Shown piece by piece: positions 1-6,985 of a DNA stretch of 64,000 nt. The translations under genes were made by a program, and so were the position numbers. The DNA is taken from the NCBI GenBank assembly GCA_035537875.1, contig DATLLJ010000024.1, forward strand, positions 1-64,000, read 5' to 3'. Position 1 is the first letter of the stretch; the number at the start of each line of letters is the position of its first letter. The stretch comes from DATLLJ01 sp035537875 (GTDB lineage: Bacteria; Acidobacteriota; Vicinamibacteria; Vicinamibacterales; CAVVIG01). The notes beneath the pieces were generated by a model. The model ran no database searches. It worked only from the letters and a program-made list of their open reading frames with translations, and was not told the origin of the DNA.

Positions 1-1
1 C

Positions 2-127
2 GCCACGTATATGGGCATGATGATCACCTTCACCTACACGGGCAAGATGACGGCTGCCGATACGATCGAGCTCACGCGCATCATCATGGACATTCCCGAG
101 AAGGCGACGGCCACGCGCGCGAAGTGA
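2..127 (+). CDS. C-terminal end of an unidentified protein (5' end outside window)
   Basis: An open frame enters from the left edge and stops at TGA 125-127, giving 41 residues that end in EKATATRAK. The alternating polar/hydrophobic pattern (MMITFTYTGKM, then TIELTRII) looks like beta strands. The ending resembles small secreted beta-rich proteins of Acidobacteria that finish with a Thr/Ala/Lys/Arg-rich strand. Too little remains to assign a family. The next gene is on the opposite strand, so the two converge. Confidence 0.45.
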   Translation, partial: ATYMGMMITFTYTGKMTAADTIELTRIIMDIPEKATATRAK

Positions 128-180
128 TTCATCCTGTCTTCGGGATGAACCCTCCCCGCACCTTCGCCGGAGTCTAGACC

Positions 181-545
181 TCACGCAGGCCGCGCGATGT
201 ACCAGTGATTTCCCACCGGGTCCTCGACGAACCCGATTCGATCGCCGGTCGGCCGGTCGGCGGGCGCTGACAACGACTTCGCGCCGGCCGCGAGCGCCTG
301 CTCGTAGACCGCATCCGGATCCGCGACATACAGGAAGTGAGCGCCGGGCCTCGGATCATCACCATCGAGTTGCCGATGCGCAGCTCGCGATGGACGCCTT
401 GTCCGGGAATCTCGCCGACGCCTGTTTCGACGGCGTCGAACGTGCGGACAAGGAAGTCAGCGAGGCCGCGATCGGGTACCCAGATGTACGGCGTAACGGT
501 TGTGAACCCTTCGCGAACCGCCGGTGTGAGCGTGGCAGTGGTCAT
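181..545 (-). pseudogene. VOC-family (glyoxalase/PhnB-like) protein, frameshifted
   Basis: The N-terminal half reads in one frame (VTPYIWVPDRGLADFL, then HRELRIGNSMVMI), typical of PhnB-like VOC dioxygenase-fold proteins. At about 345-355 the homology jumps frame. The second frame gives RPGAHFLYVADPDAVYEQAL and GFVEDPVGNHWYIARPA, the expected C-terminal half with the conserved DPxGNxW motif, ending at a TGA on 181-183. A single missing base would explain it, so this is either a recent pseudogene or a sequence error. Without the shift the protein would be about 120 aa. The family is a metal-binding fold with varied functions and no substrate can be named. Confidence 0.7.
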
Positions 546-1047
546 CGTGGTCCTCCGTTCGAGGCGCGCCCGCAGGCGCGCAGTGAATTCGCGGCTCGGG
601 TAGTGCCGCAGGTCGGCAGCCGTCCGGACCAGCGGCGCCAGCTCAGCATCGTGCAGTGCCCTGCTCGCGTCGCCGCAGCCGGTCGGCGGGCACTATTTTC
701 ACGTTCCGCTGGTGACCGCCGCGGCTCGGCTCAGGCGCCCACCGGCGTCGAATCGAGAATCCGGTGAAGGTCATCCTGAAGCCAGAAGACACTTGTGCGG
801 AAGACTTACTCGACGCTGCGCGCCGCAGATGAACGTTCCATTGACAAGCCGCCGGCCGGACGATATACAGTCGGCTCGTGGATTCGTGATTGCCGCCAGC
901 GTCGCTGAGCGATGGTGCGATCGACTTCCGCTGTAAAGGATAACGACGTCGCCTCGCCAACGGAAAGCCGCGCGTAGTCCTGTTGGGTTCACAGCTAACC
1001 CGAATCGCAGGTGCACGCCCTGCGCCCGCCGAAGATAGAACAGAGCG
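546..1047. other. Gene-poor stretch upstream of the RiPP operon
   Basis: About 500 bp without a convincing gene. Short frames on both strands have no recognisable domain. It contains a strong sigma70-like promoter facing the RiPP operon (841-869) and a roughly 170-nt leader before the first operon gene. A 21-codon frame starts at ATG 912 but has no ribosome binding site worth noting. No asparagine-synthetase-like (lasso cyclase) gene is present here. Confidence 0.5.
841..869 (+). promoter_or_regulatory. Candidate sigma70 promoter for the RiPP operon
   Basis: A perfect -35 TTGACA (841-846) and a near-consensus -10 TATACA (864-869) are separated by exactly 17 bp. The predicted start is near 876. 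It reads towards the protease/precursor operon with about 170 nt of untranslated leader. In such GC-rich DNA this match is unlikely by chance. Confidence 0.6.
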
Positions 1048-1512
1048 GTGACACGGTCACGAGCGATGGGCCATCAGAGACGACTCGGGACGCTTGCTCG
1101 TTACTGGCTCGCAGCGCACGTGGCGTTGTTGATGTGCGCATTGCCACTGTGGATACGGCTGTCCTCGTTGCCGGCGCTCCTCCGCAACATGGCGGCTTGT
1201 GCCAAACCGCGAGAGGACCGGAATACTCTGGAACTCGATGAGGCGGTGGCAATTGTCGCCCGCGTCTGTCAGTGGCGCGTGTTCCACTCCCGGCCGTTTC
1301 CGGGATCCTGCCTGCGTCAGTCGTTGGCCCTGTTTCGCGTGTTAGCCCAGATGGGCTATCCGGTGACGATCCATTTCGGCGTACGGACGAATGGTCCGGC
1401 TTTCCTCGGCCACAGCTGGGTCACCTTGAATGGCAGGGCTCTGGCGGAGCCGTGGTCTCCGAGGACCTATACCACCGTGTATTCGTACCCGCTCTCCCTG
1501 GGCCGAGGGTGA
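1048..1512 (+). CDS. Lasso-type RiPP leader peptidase (B2 protein, transglutaminase-like cysteine protease)
   Basis: 154 aa, the usual size for free-standing lasso B2 proteins (Transglut_core3, PF13471), which cut the leader from the precursor. The catalytic Cys sits in PGSCLRQSLAL (Cys88) and the catalytic His in GHSWVTLNG (His122). The family's LFRVLAQMGYPVTIHFGV helix-strand segment is clear. An N-terminal hydrophobic stretch (about 18-42) is common in B2 proteins. The GTG at 1048 is used here, with an in-frame ATG at 1066 as the alternative. The precursor gene follows 31 bp downstream. It is first in an operon of six same-strand genes, so it probably matures the product of the next gene. 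Confidence 0.85.
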   Translation: MTRSRAMGHQRRLGTLARYWLAAHVALLMCALPLWIRLSSLPALLRNMAACAKPREDRNTLELDEAVAIVARVCQWRVFHSRPFPGSCLRQSLALFRVLAQMGYPVTIHFGVRTNGPAFLGHSWVTLNGRALAEPWSPRTYTTVYSYPLSLGRG

Positions 1513-1543
1513 GCACCGAACGCGTTCGCACAGGAGGTTTTAC

Positions 1544-1735
1544 GTGGAAGAGAAACCTGGAGAGAGAAGTCAGCAAAAGCGTCAGGCGGATGATGGCAGC
1601 GTCGCATCGACCAAAGAGCCCTGGGTGGCGCCCAAGCTCACGTTTGTCGAGCCCAGGCTGACGAAGCACGGCGACCTGACGAAGGTGACAGGTCAGTTTT
1701 TCGGCTCGTTCAGTCCCAGCAGCACCCCGGACTGA
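1544..1735 (+). CDS. RiPP precursor peptide with lasso-type leader (63 aa)
   Basis: A GTG start at 1544 lies 6 nt after a perfect AGGAGG (1532-1537), which decides the start. The product is 63 aa. Residues 34-49 fit the lasso leader recognition motif YxxPxLxxxGxxxxxT exactly: Phe34, Pro37, Leu39, Gly43 and Thr49. If Thr49 is the usual -2 Thr, the leader is residues 1-50 and the core is QFFGSFSPSSTPD (51-63). That core has no Gly/Ala/Ser/Cys at position 1 and no Asp/Glu at positions 7-9, and no cyclase is nearby, so it is unlikely to form a lasso. It sits between the B2 protease and the HPr-kinase-like gene. Ser/Thr-rich and Phe-rich core residues are possible targets for phosphorylation or radical chemistry (inference). 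Confidence 0.85.
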   Translation: MEEKPGERSQQKRQADDGSVASTKEPWVAPKLTFVEPRLTKHGDLTKVTGQFFGSFSPSSTPD

Positions 1736-1756
1736 CGGCGTGCATCGGGCGCTCGC

Positions 1757-2800
1757 ATGCCTGTGTACACATTCCACGACTTGAGCCTGCACGTGGAGCC
1801 GGCGGAGCTGGAGACGAGGGCTGATCTGGCGCGGCTGTGGGCGCATCTCTCGTGGGATCTCGCGTCTGAGGCGATCCCGAAGCCCGTCGGTCGACTTCGT
1901 ATTCGCCTGCACGAACAGGGCGGGAAGGTTCCATCCGCCGCGAGGCTCGTGTTGCGAACGGAGTCGTTCTGCGGCTTCGAGCAAGACGAGGATTTTTTCC
2001 TCAGCGACGGGGAATCGCTCTTTCACCTTGTTCTGTCTCGCGCGCAAGGCGATGCGTACCTCGCGCCGTCCTTCTTCAGCAAGCCAGCGGTGCTGCGGGA
2101 CAACTTCTGGAGTTTCGGTCTCGTCAAGCTCCTGCGCCCGTTCGGACTCTACACGCTCCACGCCGCCGGGCTCATGACCCCGGACGGGGAAGGGCTGCTC
2201 GTCGTGGGCCCCTCAGACAGCGGCAAGACGACGTTGGCGCTCGGTCTGGTCCGCAACGGCTGGCACTTCCTGTCCGACGACGCGGTTCTGCTTTCCAGAG
2301 CGGGACAGCCGTCCACCGTTGACGAGCTTGGGAGGGAGTCGAAGGAGGTCGTTGCGCGAGCATTGCGGGCGCATTTCTACATCGACTCTGCTGCCGCATC
2401 AACTCATCGTGACGTTCAACTTGGGAGGGAAGTCGACGACGGAGTGGGAGGACGAAGACGCAGGGTGTTCATGACCAACGCCTATGCTCGACAAAAGATG
2501 TCTGCCTGCGTTCCCCGTATGCTGCTCTTCTCGAAGATCGTTCCGCAGGAGAGGAGTCAACTGATCCGTCTCAACGAGGTGACGGCCTTCACATCGCTGT
2601 TGGACGCCAGCGGCCGGCAAACGTTCGATCGCCGGACGATGGCGTCACAGCTTGACCTGTTGAAGCGTCTCGTGCGGCAGGCGGCATCGTACGAACTTCG
2701 AGCGGGCCGCGACATGCATGCCGACTCGTCCCGCTTGATTCCGCTGCTGAAGCAAGCCGACCGCAATGGAGGACCATGGCGCGCATCGTCATGGAGTTGA
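1757..2800 (+). CDS. HPr kinase/phosphorylase-like P-loop protein of a RiPP cluster
   Basis: 347 aa with one clear Walker A motif, GPSDSGKTTLALGL (around residues 150-163), followed by a conserved DDAVLL segment (FLSDDAVLL) typical of HprK C-terminal-like ATPases. The first 140 residues are not a classical HPr kinase N-terminal domain. Proteins of this type accompany many lasso-like RiPP clusters, and some phosphorylate a Ser of the core peptide in paeninodin-type clusters (family knowledge). Here the core has four Ser and one Thr. The gene lies 21 bp after the precursor and its 3' end overlaps the radical SAM gene by 25 bp, indicating translational coupling. Kinase action on the peptide is inferred. 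Confidence 0.75.
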   Translation: MPVYTFHDLSLHVEPAELETRADLARLWAHLSWDLASEAIPKPVGRLRIRLHEQGGKVPSAARLVLRTESFCGFEQDEDFFLSDGESLFHLVLSRAQGDAYLAPSFFSKPAVLRDNFWSFGLVKLLRPFGLYTLHAAGLMTPDGEGLLVVGPSDSGKTTLALGLVRNGWHFLSDDAVLLSRAGQPSTVDELGRESKEVVARALRAHFYIDSAAASTHRDVQLGREVDDGVGGRRRRVFMTNAYARQKMSACVPRMLLFSKIVPQERSQLIRLNEVTAFTSLLDASGRQTFDRRTMASQLDLLKRLVRQAASYELRAGRDMHADSSRLIPLLKQADRNGGPWRASSWS

Positions 2801-3765
2801 CGAACCGGTGCAACTTACGTTGCCGCCATTGCTTCGACCAACGGCATGCGGGAAGTGGAGATCTGCCGCTCGGCCTCATCGAGAAGGTCCTGCGAGACGC
2901 ACGGGCCTGTGGCGTGGATCACGTGAGCTTCAGCGGCGGCGAACCGACGCTTCACCGCCACTTTGCCGAGATACTCGAGCGGATCCGCGAGGCACGGTGC
3001 ACGTTCGGTCTCGTGAGCAACGGCAGCACGTTCCGCCAGATCTATCCTCTGCTGCTCGCGTACCGCGAGTCCTTCGCAGGGGTGACATTCAGCCTCGACG
3101 GCGCGCGTCGGGAGACGCATGACCGTCTGCGTGGCGCCGGCTCCTTCCGGCAGGTGATGAGGGCCGCCAGCATCTGCCATGTCAAGGCGCTGCCGTTCAC
3201 ATTCAACATGGTCCTGACGCACGAGAACCACCATGAGATTGACGACCTGGTGGAACTGGCGAGTCGCCTGGGCAGCGACGGCGTGCGTTTTGGCCATCTG
3301 ATGGCGGGGCCTGGCGTGGAGACCGGCGAACTCGACCTCTCCCCGAACGAACGCCGAGCGATCGAAGCCAGGATCTGGCGGTTGCAGAAGAATGCGCCGA
3401 TTCCAGTCGGGATGGCCCCGGGGTACTACAGCGAATCCCCCTTCTTCCCCTGTGGCCCGCTGGTGATGGAGGAGTTCAACATCGACTACAAAGGCAATCT
3501 CACGCTCTGCTGTCACCTGTCGGGGCATTCGGCTGCGACGCCGTCCCCGGACCACATTGCGAACCTCGAAGACGTGAGCCTCGCAGAGGCATGTGCCCGG
3601 TTCGGCCGTCGGGTTGCCACCTACCTCGAGGACAAACGGGTTCGTGTGGCTCGAGGTGACTTCGGGGATCTGGATCATTTTCCATGCCGGTACTGCGCAC
3701 AGTATCTCGACGCCGCCAGCGGCCCGATACGCCCCATACCGATGCAGTGGCTCCAGAATCATTGA
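2776..3765 (+). CDS. Radical SAM/SPASM peptide-modifying enzyme
   Basis: 329 aa. The radical SAM cluster motif CxxxCxxC is Cys12, Cys16 and Cys19 (TNRCNLRCRHC), followed by the SAM-binding FSGGEPTLH motif. A SPASM-like C-terminal region holds further Cys: FPCGPL, a CC pair in LTLCCHL, and FPCRYC near the end, enough for at least one auxiliary Fe-S cluster. Such enzymes install crosslinks, epimerise residues or form thioethers in RiPPs. This one occupies the slot where a lasso cyclase would be expected. ATG 2776 overlaps the preceding gene and has GGAGG just upstream. The separate PqqD gene follows directly and is the likely substrate-recognition partner. Confidence 0.85.
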   Translation: MARIVMELTNRCNLRCRHCFDQRHAGSGDLPLGLIEKVLRDARACGVDHVSFSGGEPTLHRHFAEILERIREARCTFGLVSNGSTFRQIYPLLLAYRESFAGVTFSLDGARRETHDRLRGAGSFRQVMRAASICHVKALPFTFNMVLTHENHHEIDDLVELASRLGSDGVRFGHLMAGPGVETGELDLSPNERRAIEARIWRLQKNAPIPVGMAPGYYSESPFFPCGPLVMEEFNIDYKGNLTLCCHLSGHSAATPSPDHIANLEDVSLAEACARFGRRVATYLEDKRVRVARGDFGDLDHFPCRYCAQYLDAASGPIRPIPMQWLQNH

Positions 3766-3781
3766 AAGAACAGGTAGAGCC

Positions 3782-4090
3782 ATGATGACGTTGACACATC
3801 GGCTGCAGCCACATCTTGATGTCGTGGACACGGAACTCGAGGGGGACGAGACCGTGCTTCTCCACCTTGAAAGCAAGCTGTACTACAGCCTGAATCGCAC
3901 GGGCACCCGCATCTGGAACGGCATCAAGCAGCAACTGAGTCTCCAGACGATCAGCGATCACCTCCAGGAAGAGTTCGGGGTCGAGGCCGATCAGGCGGAT
4001 GCCAGCGTGCTGGCGCTGGCGGACGATCTCTGGCGGCAACACCTGGTCGTTGCGGCCGACGGAGACACCGGGGTTGATGAAGCCGAGTGA
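3782..4090 (+). CDS. PqqD-family peptide chaperone (RiPP recognition element)
   Basis: 102 aa with the PqqD winged-helix pattern: VLLHLESKLYYSLNRTGTRIW in the core (conserved hydrophobic-x-Leu-x-x-x-x-Tyr-x-Leu-Asn-x-x-Gly), then a helical segment ending FGVEADQADASV and a C-terminal helix. In lasso clusters this domain (B1) binds the leader at the Y-P-L-G-T motif, which the 63-aa precursor carries. The gene follows the radical SAM gene by 16 bp and precedes the nucleotidyltransferase gene by 12 bp. A double ATG at 3782/3785 leaves the start uncertain by one codon. It most likely presents the precursor to the protease and the radical SAM enzyme. Confidence 0.85.
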   Translation: MMTLTHRLQPHLDVVDTELEGDETVLLHLESKLYYSLNRTGTRIWNGIKQQLSLQTISDHLQEEFGVEADQADASVLALADDLWRQHLVVAADGDTGVDEAE

Positions 4091-4102
4091 GTCGGTGTTG
4101 AC

Positions 4103-5389
4103 GTGAGTATCAGCCAATCCCTGTCTCCCGAGTGGCGGCTCCTCCTGCTTGCGTGTGTCGCACCGCAGCCGGCGAGTGCGGCAGGCCGACGTCTGGAGCA
4201 GCAGGCCGGAGACGGCGCGCTCGACTGGGACCGGGTCGTGGATTGTGCAGGCGAGCACGACATCGGGCCGCTGGCCTATCACGGACTGCAGCCATTTGCC
4301 ATCAGCGGCGACCGCGCACAAGCGGTGTTGGCGAAGCTGAAAGCACAGTATTTCGCCAGCGCGATGCGGAATGCGCTTCTCTACCGGGAGTTGAAGGATC
4401 TGCTGCGGGCGCTCGGCAGGCGCAACAGGCCCGTCATTCTGCTCAAGGGGGCCGCCCTCGCGGCAACCGTGTACCGGAACGCTGCCCTCAGGCCAATGGG
4501 CGACGTCGACCTGCTGATCCGGAGGGACGACCTCTCAGAGGTCGAGAAGCTCTTCGAAGACTTCGGGTACATCTTGGACGATGGACACCGTCTTCGGAAC
4601 GAGTGGTATCGCGCTCACCACTACCATCTGACCTTTCAGAAGAGGCTTGGCAACCCGTTCACGATGTGTTGCGAGATTCATTGGCGCATCGACCGTCCAG
4701 GCAGCCGATTTGCGATCGACATCAACGGCGTGTGGGCGCGGGCGACGGCCGCCTCTGTCGACGACGTCGACCTGCGCGTGTTGTCGCCTGAAGATCTCCT
4801 GCTTCACCTCTGCCTGCACACCTGCAAGCATCATCTGGTCGGGGGGTTCCGCGCGTTCTGCGACATCGCCGCAGTCGTCCAACGCCATGGTCGGAGCCTC
4901 GATTGGGAACAGGTTCGAACGCGGGCTCTGGAATGGCGGATCGGCCCGTTCGTGTACGTGCCTCTTCGCGTTGCGCAGGAGCTCCTGGGTGTTGACGTGC
5001 CGGCATCGGTCCTGAGCGGCCTTGTCGCCGAGGATTTCGACGATCGACTGGTGAACGCCGCCATTGCCGAGGCGCTGGAAAAGAGGCTCAGCGCGAATCT
5101 CTTCGAGCCTTTCATGCATCTCCGTTACGGACGCTCTCTCGCAGAGCGGGGCCTGGTGCTGAGGAGCGTCTTCTCACGTGCGGCGATTGCGGAACGCTAC
5201 GGGCTGCCACCAGCGTCGAGGAAGATCTACTGGTACTATCCACGGCGCCTCAAGGACGTGACCACCGACTATGGGCCCGAACTGTGGCGGTTCGTGCGCC
5301 GCGGCCGGCAGACGATTGCACAAGCGGAAGGCCGTTCGCAGCTCGCGGAATGGCTGGCGCCGCTGCAGGAAGACGCGAGCCCCGTGTGA
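4103..5389 (+). CDS. NTP_transf_5-family nucleotidyltransferase of a RiPP cluster
   Basis: 428 aa, starting at GTG 4103, 12 bp after pqqD. It belongs to the 'uncharacterised nucleotidyltransferase' group (PF14907). The signature is VILLKGAALAATVY followed by RPMGDVDLLIRRDD, where the G-D-V-D motif supplies the metal-binding aspartates, and a later EIHWRID segment. These proteins recur beside lasso-like precursors, B2, PqqD and HPr kinase homologues, but their reaction is not established. Nucleotidyl transfer to the peptide or to a phosphorylated intermediate is possible. It is the last intact gene of the operon; only a lactonase fragment follows. Confidence 0.75.
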   Translation: MSISQSLSPEWRLLLLACVAPQPASAAGRRLEQQAGDGALDWDRVVDCAGEHDIGPLAYHGLQPFAISGDRAQAVLAKLKAQYFASAMRNALLYRELKDLLRALGRRNRPVILLKGAALAATVYRNAALRPMGDVDLLIRRDDLSEVEKLFEDFGYILDDGHRLRNEWYRAHHYHLTFQKRLGNPFTMCCEIHWRIDRPGSRFAIDINGVWARATAASVDDVDLRVLSPEDLLLHLCLHTCKHHLVGGFRAFCDIAAVVQRHGRSLDWEQVRTRALEWRIGPFVYVPLRVAQELLGVDVPASVLSGLVAEDFDDRLVNAAIAEALEKRLSANLFEPFMHLRYGRSLAERGLVLRSVFSRAAIAERYGLPPASRKIYWYYPRRLKDVTTDYGPELWRFVRRGRQTIAQAEGRSQLAEWLAPLQEDASPV

Positions 5390-5434
5390 TAGAGGCAGCA
5401 ACATGGCCATGCGACGCGACGCCTTTCGATCGTT

Positions 5435-5692
5435 CAGGTCCAGTATCTGTCCGTCATTGTTCACGCTGAGCCTGCTGCTCGTCTCGACGGCATCACGCTG
5501 AGCCCCGACGAGAAGATCTTAGACGTGAACGATTCCCGAGGCGAATACCTCCTGGCCTATGACGCGCAAGCGGACGGGTTGGTCACGAACCGCCGGAACT
5601 TCGCCAAGTACGATCAGAGCAATACGTCGGCCGCAGGGGGGATGTTGGGCCCGGCCTGCGCTACCAGGGGCGGGCGAAATAGTCAGCTCTGA
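5435..5692 (+). pseudogene. SMP-30/gluconolactonase fragment
   Basis: One frame reads DGITLSPDEKILDVNDSRGE then YLLAYDAQADGLVTNRRNFA, a clear internal blade of the SMP-30/gluconolactonase/LRE-like propeller (PF08450), and stops at TGA 5690-5692. Only about 85 residues remain of a usual 300 or more, and both ends are missing. A short ATG frame at 5403 encodes a signal-like segment in a different frame, possibly the displaced start of the same gene. An intact relative lies at 15877-17058. Confidence 0.6.
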
Positions 5693-5717
5693 TTGTGCCC
5701 TTCTTTAATCCCCGGCC

Positions 5718-6959
5718 TCACTTGGCTCCGCTGTTCCGAATCTCCACGAGCGCGACGCGATTGAGGCCGCTTTCGGCCATGACGATCCCGCTTCCGTCCT
5801 TCGTGGGCATCATGTTCCGCACGACGCCGCCTCCGGCGGGGATGATCCACGTCTGGAACTTCTCGGTCTTCGGATCGAAGCGCACGAGCGTGTTCGGCCT
5901 GACGGACGACTCGCTGTACCAGATGGCTCCCGCGACCGCGGTGATCCCGTACGGCTCCGATTCGCGGCCGCCAGGCGACAGCCATTCCTTGACCGCTCCG
6001 GTCGCCGGGTCGAAACGTCCGAGATAGCCCCGAGCGAAGTCCGTATACCACAACACGTCGTCGGGCGTAATGGCGACGCGTCGCGGACGCGCGTCCGGGT
6101 TCGGCAAGGTGTATTCCTTGATCTGCATCGTCACCGGATCGACGCTGCCGACTCGATTGCCGCGGAAATCGACGTACCACGGCACCCCTTTCGAGCTGAT
6201 GACGATGCCGTAGGGATAGGTGTTCGCGCTGGGCGTCGAGGCGACCTTCAATTCACCCGTTGCGGGAATGATCCGGCCCACCATGCCCGACTGCATCGTG
6301 AACCACAGAGTTCCCTTCTGATCGAAGATCGGCGTGTGCGGGCCACGCGCCCCCTCGGGGAGCGCGTACTCCGTCACCTCACCCGTCTTTGGATCGAGCT
6401 TGCCGACGTACGTGCTCTGGTTCGCGGTGAACCAGATGTTCCCCGCCTTGTCCTCGGCCAGGCCGTGGGGGCCGGAACCGGCTCGCTTGACCGGAAATTC
6501 CTTCATCTGGCCGGTCTTGGGATCGAGCCGTCCGAGCCGGTTGGCGAACATACCGGTCCACCAGATCGCCCCGTCCGCAGTCGCGAGCGGATCGTGGGGG
6601 CGCGATCCGAGCGTCGGCAGCGGCCATTCCTTGATCGAGACGTTTGCCGGCCCCGCAATCAGGACCGCTTCGGGCGCCGGCTTCACCGGGAAGTGCATCG
6701 CGAGATAGGCGGAGATCGTGTCGGCCTGGTCCTTGGGCAGCGCGACCATCGAGCCAAAGAGCGTCTGCCACCCTTCTTTCGTATTGCCCCAGGACCCGGG
6801 AATCATGTTGAGTCCGTGGCACGCCGCGCACGTCTTCTCGACGAGCTCCTTGCCATTGCCGGCGGGCAGCTGGACGGCCTGGCCGCGCCCCTGCGCTTCG
6901 ACCACGGGCGCCGCGCCCACGAAAGCCGCCGCCACGAAGAACAGCGCCACTCTGCGCAT
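5718..6959 (-). CDS. Secreted cytochrome c fused to a virginiamycin B lyase-like propeller
   Basis: 413 aa. A signal peptide (MRRVALFFVAAAFVGAAPVVEAQ) is followed by a short cytochrome c domain with heme motif CAACH and a likely Met ligand in GLNMIPG. A six-bladed Vgb-like propeller then spans about residues 120-405, shown by repeats of the type GRLDPKTGQMKEF, GKLDPKTGEVTEY, GRFDPATGAVKEW and VRFDPKTEKFQTW. True Vgb opens streptogramin B rings, but similar propellers are widespread in soil bacteria without that activity. The fused heme suggests an electron-transfer or dehydrogenase role in the periplasm. The start is chosen just before the signal peptide. The amidohydrolase pseudogene lies 26 bp upstream and may have shared its transcript. 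Confidence 0.8.
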   Translation of the reverse strand: MRRVALFFVAAAFVGAAPVVEAQGRGQAVQLPAGNGKELVEKTCAACHGLNMIPGSWGNTKEGWQTLFGSMVALPKDQADTISAYLAMHFPVKPAPEAVLIAGPANVSIKEWPLPTLGSRPHDPLATADGAIWWTGMFANRLGRLDPKTGQMKEFPVKRAGSGPHGLAEDKAGNIWFTANQSTYVGKLDPKTGEVTEYALPEGARGPHTPIFDQKGTLWFTMQSGMVGRIIPATGELKVASTPSANTYPYGIVISSKGVPWYVDFRGNRVGSVDPVTMQIKEYTLPNPDARPRRVAITPDDVLWYTDFARGYLGRFDPATGAVKEWLSPGGRESEPYGITAVAGAIWYSESSVRPNTLVRFDPKTEKFQTWIIPAGGGVVRNMMPTKDGSGIVMAESGLNRVALVEIRNSGAK

Positions 6960-6985
6960 GGCTCCTCCTGAATGAAATTGACGCC

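Noticed and set aside
390..767. Plus-strand frames opposite the VOC gene
   Set aside because: No domain, Arg/Ser-rich shadow composition; the minus strand has clear VOC motifs in two frames.
912..977. A 21-codon peptide in the RiPP operon leader (ATG 912)
   Set aside because: No Shine-Dalgarno site, no motif, and it ends 70 bp before the first gene; chance frame.
1544..1735. Calling the precursor a true lasso peptide
   Set aside because: No cyclase and no acceptor Asp/Glu at ring positions 7-9; only leader and protease are lasso-like.
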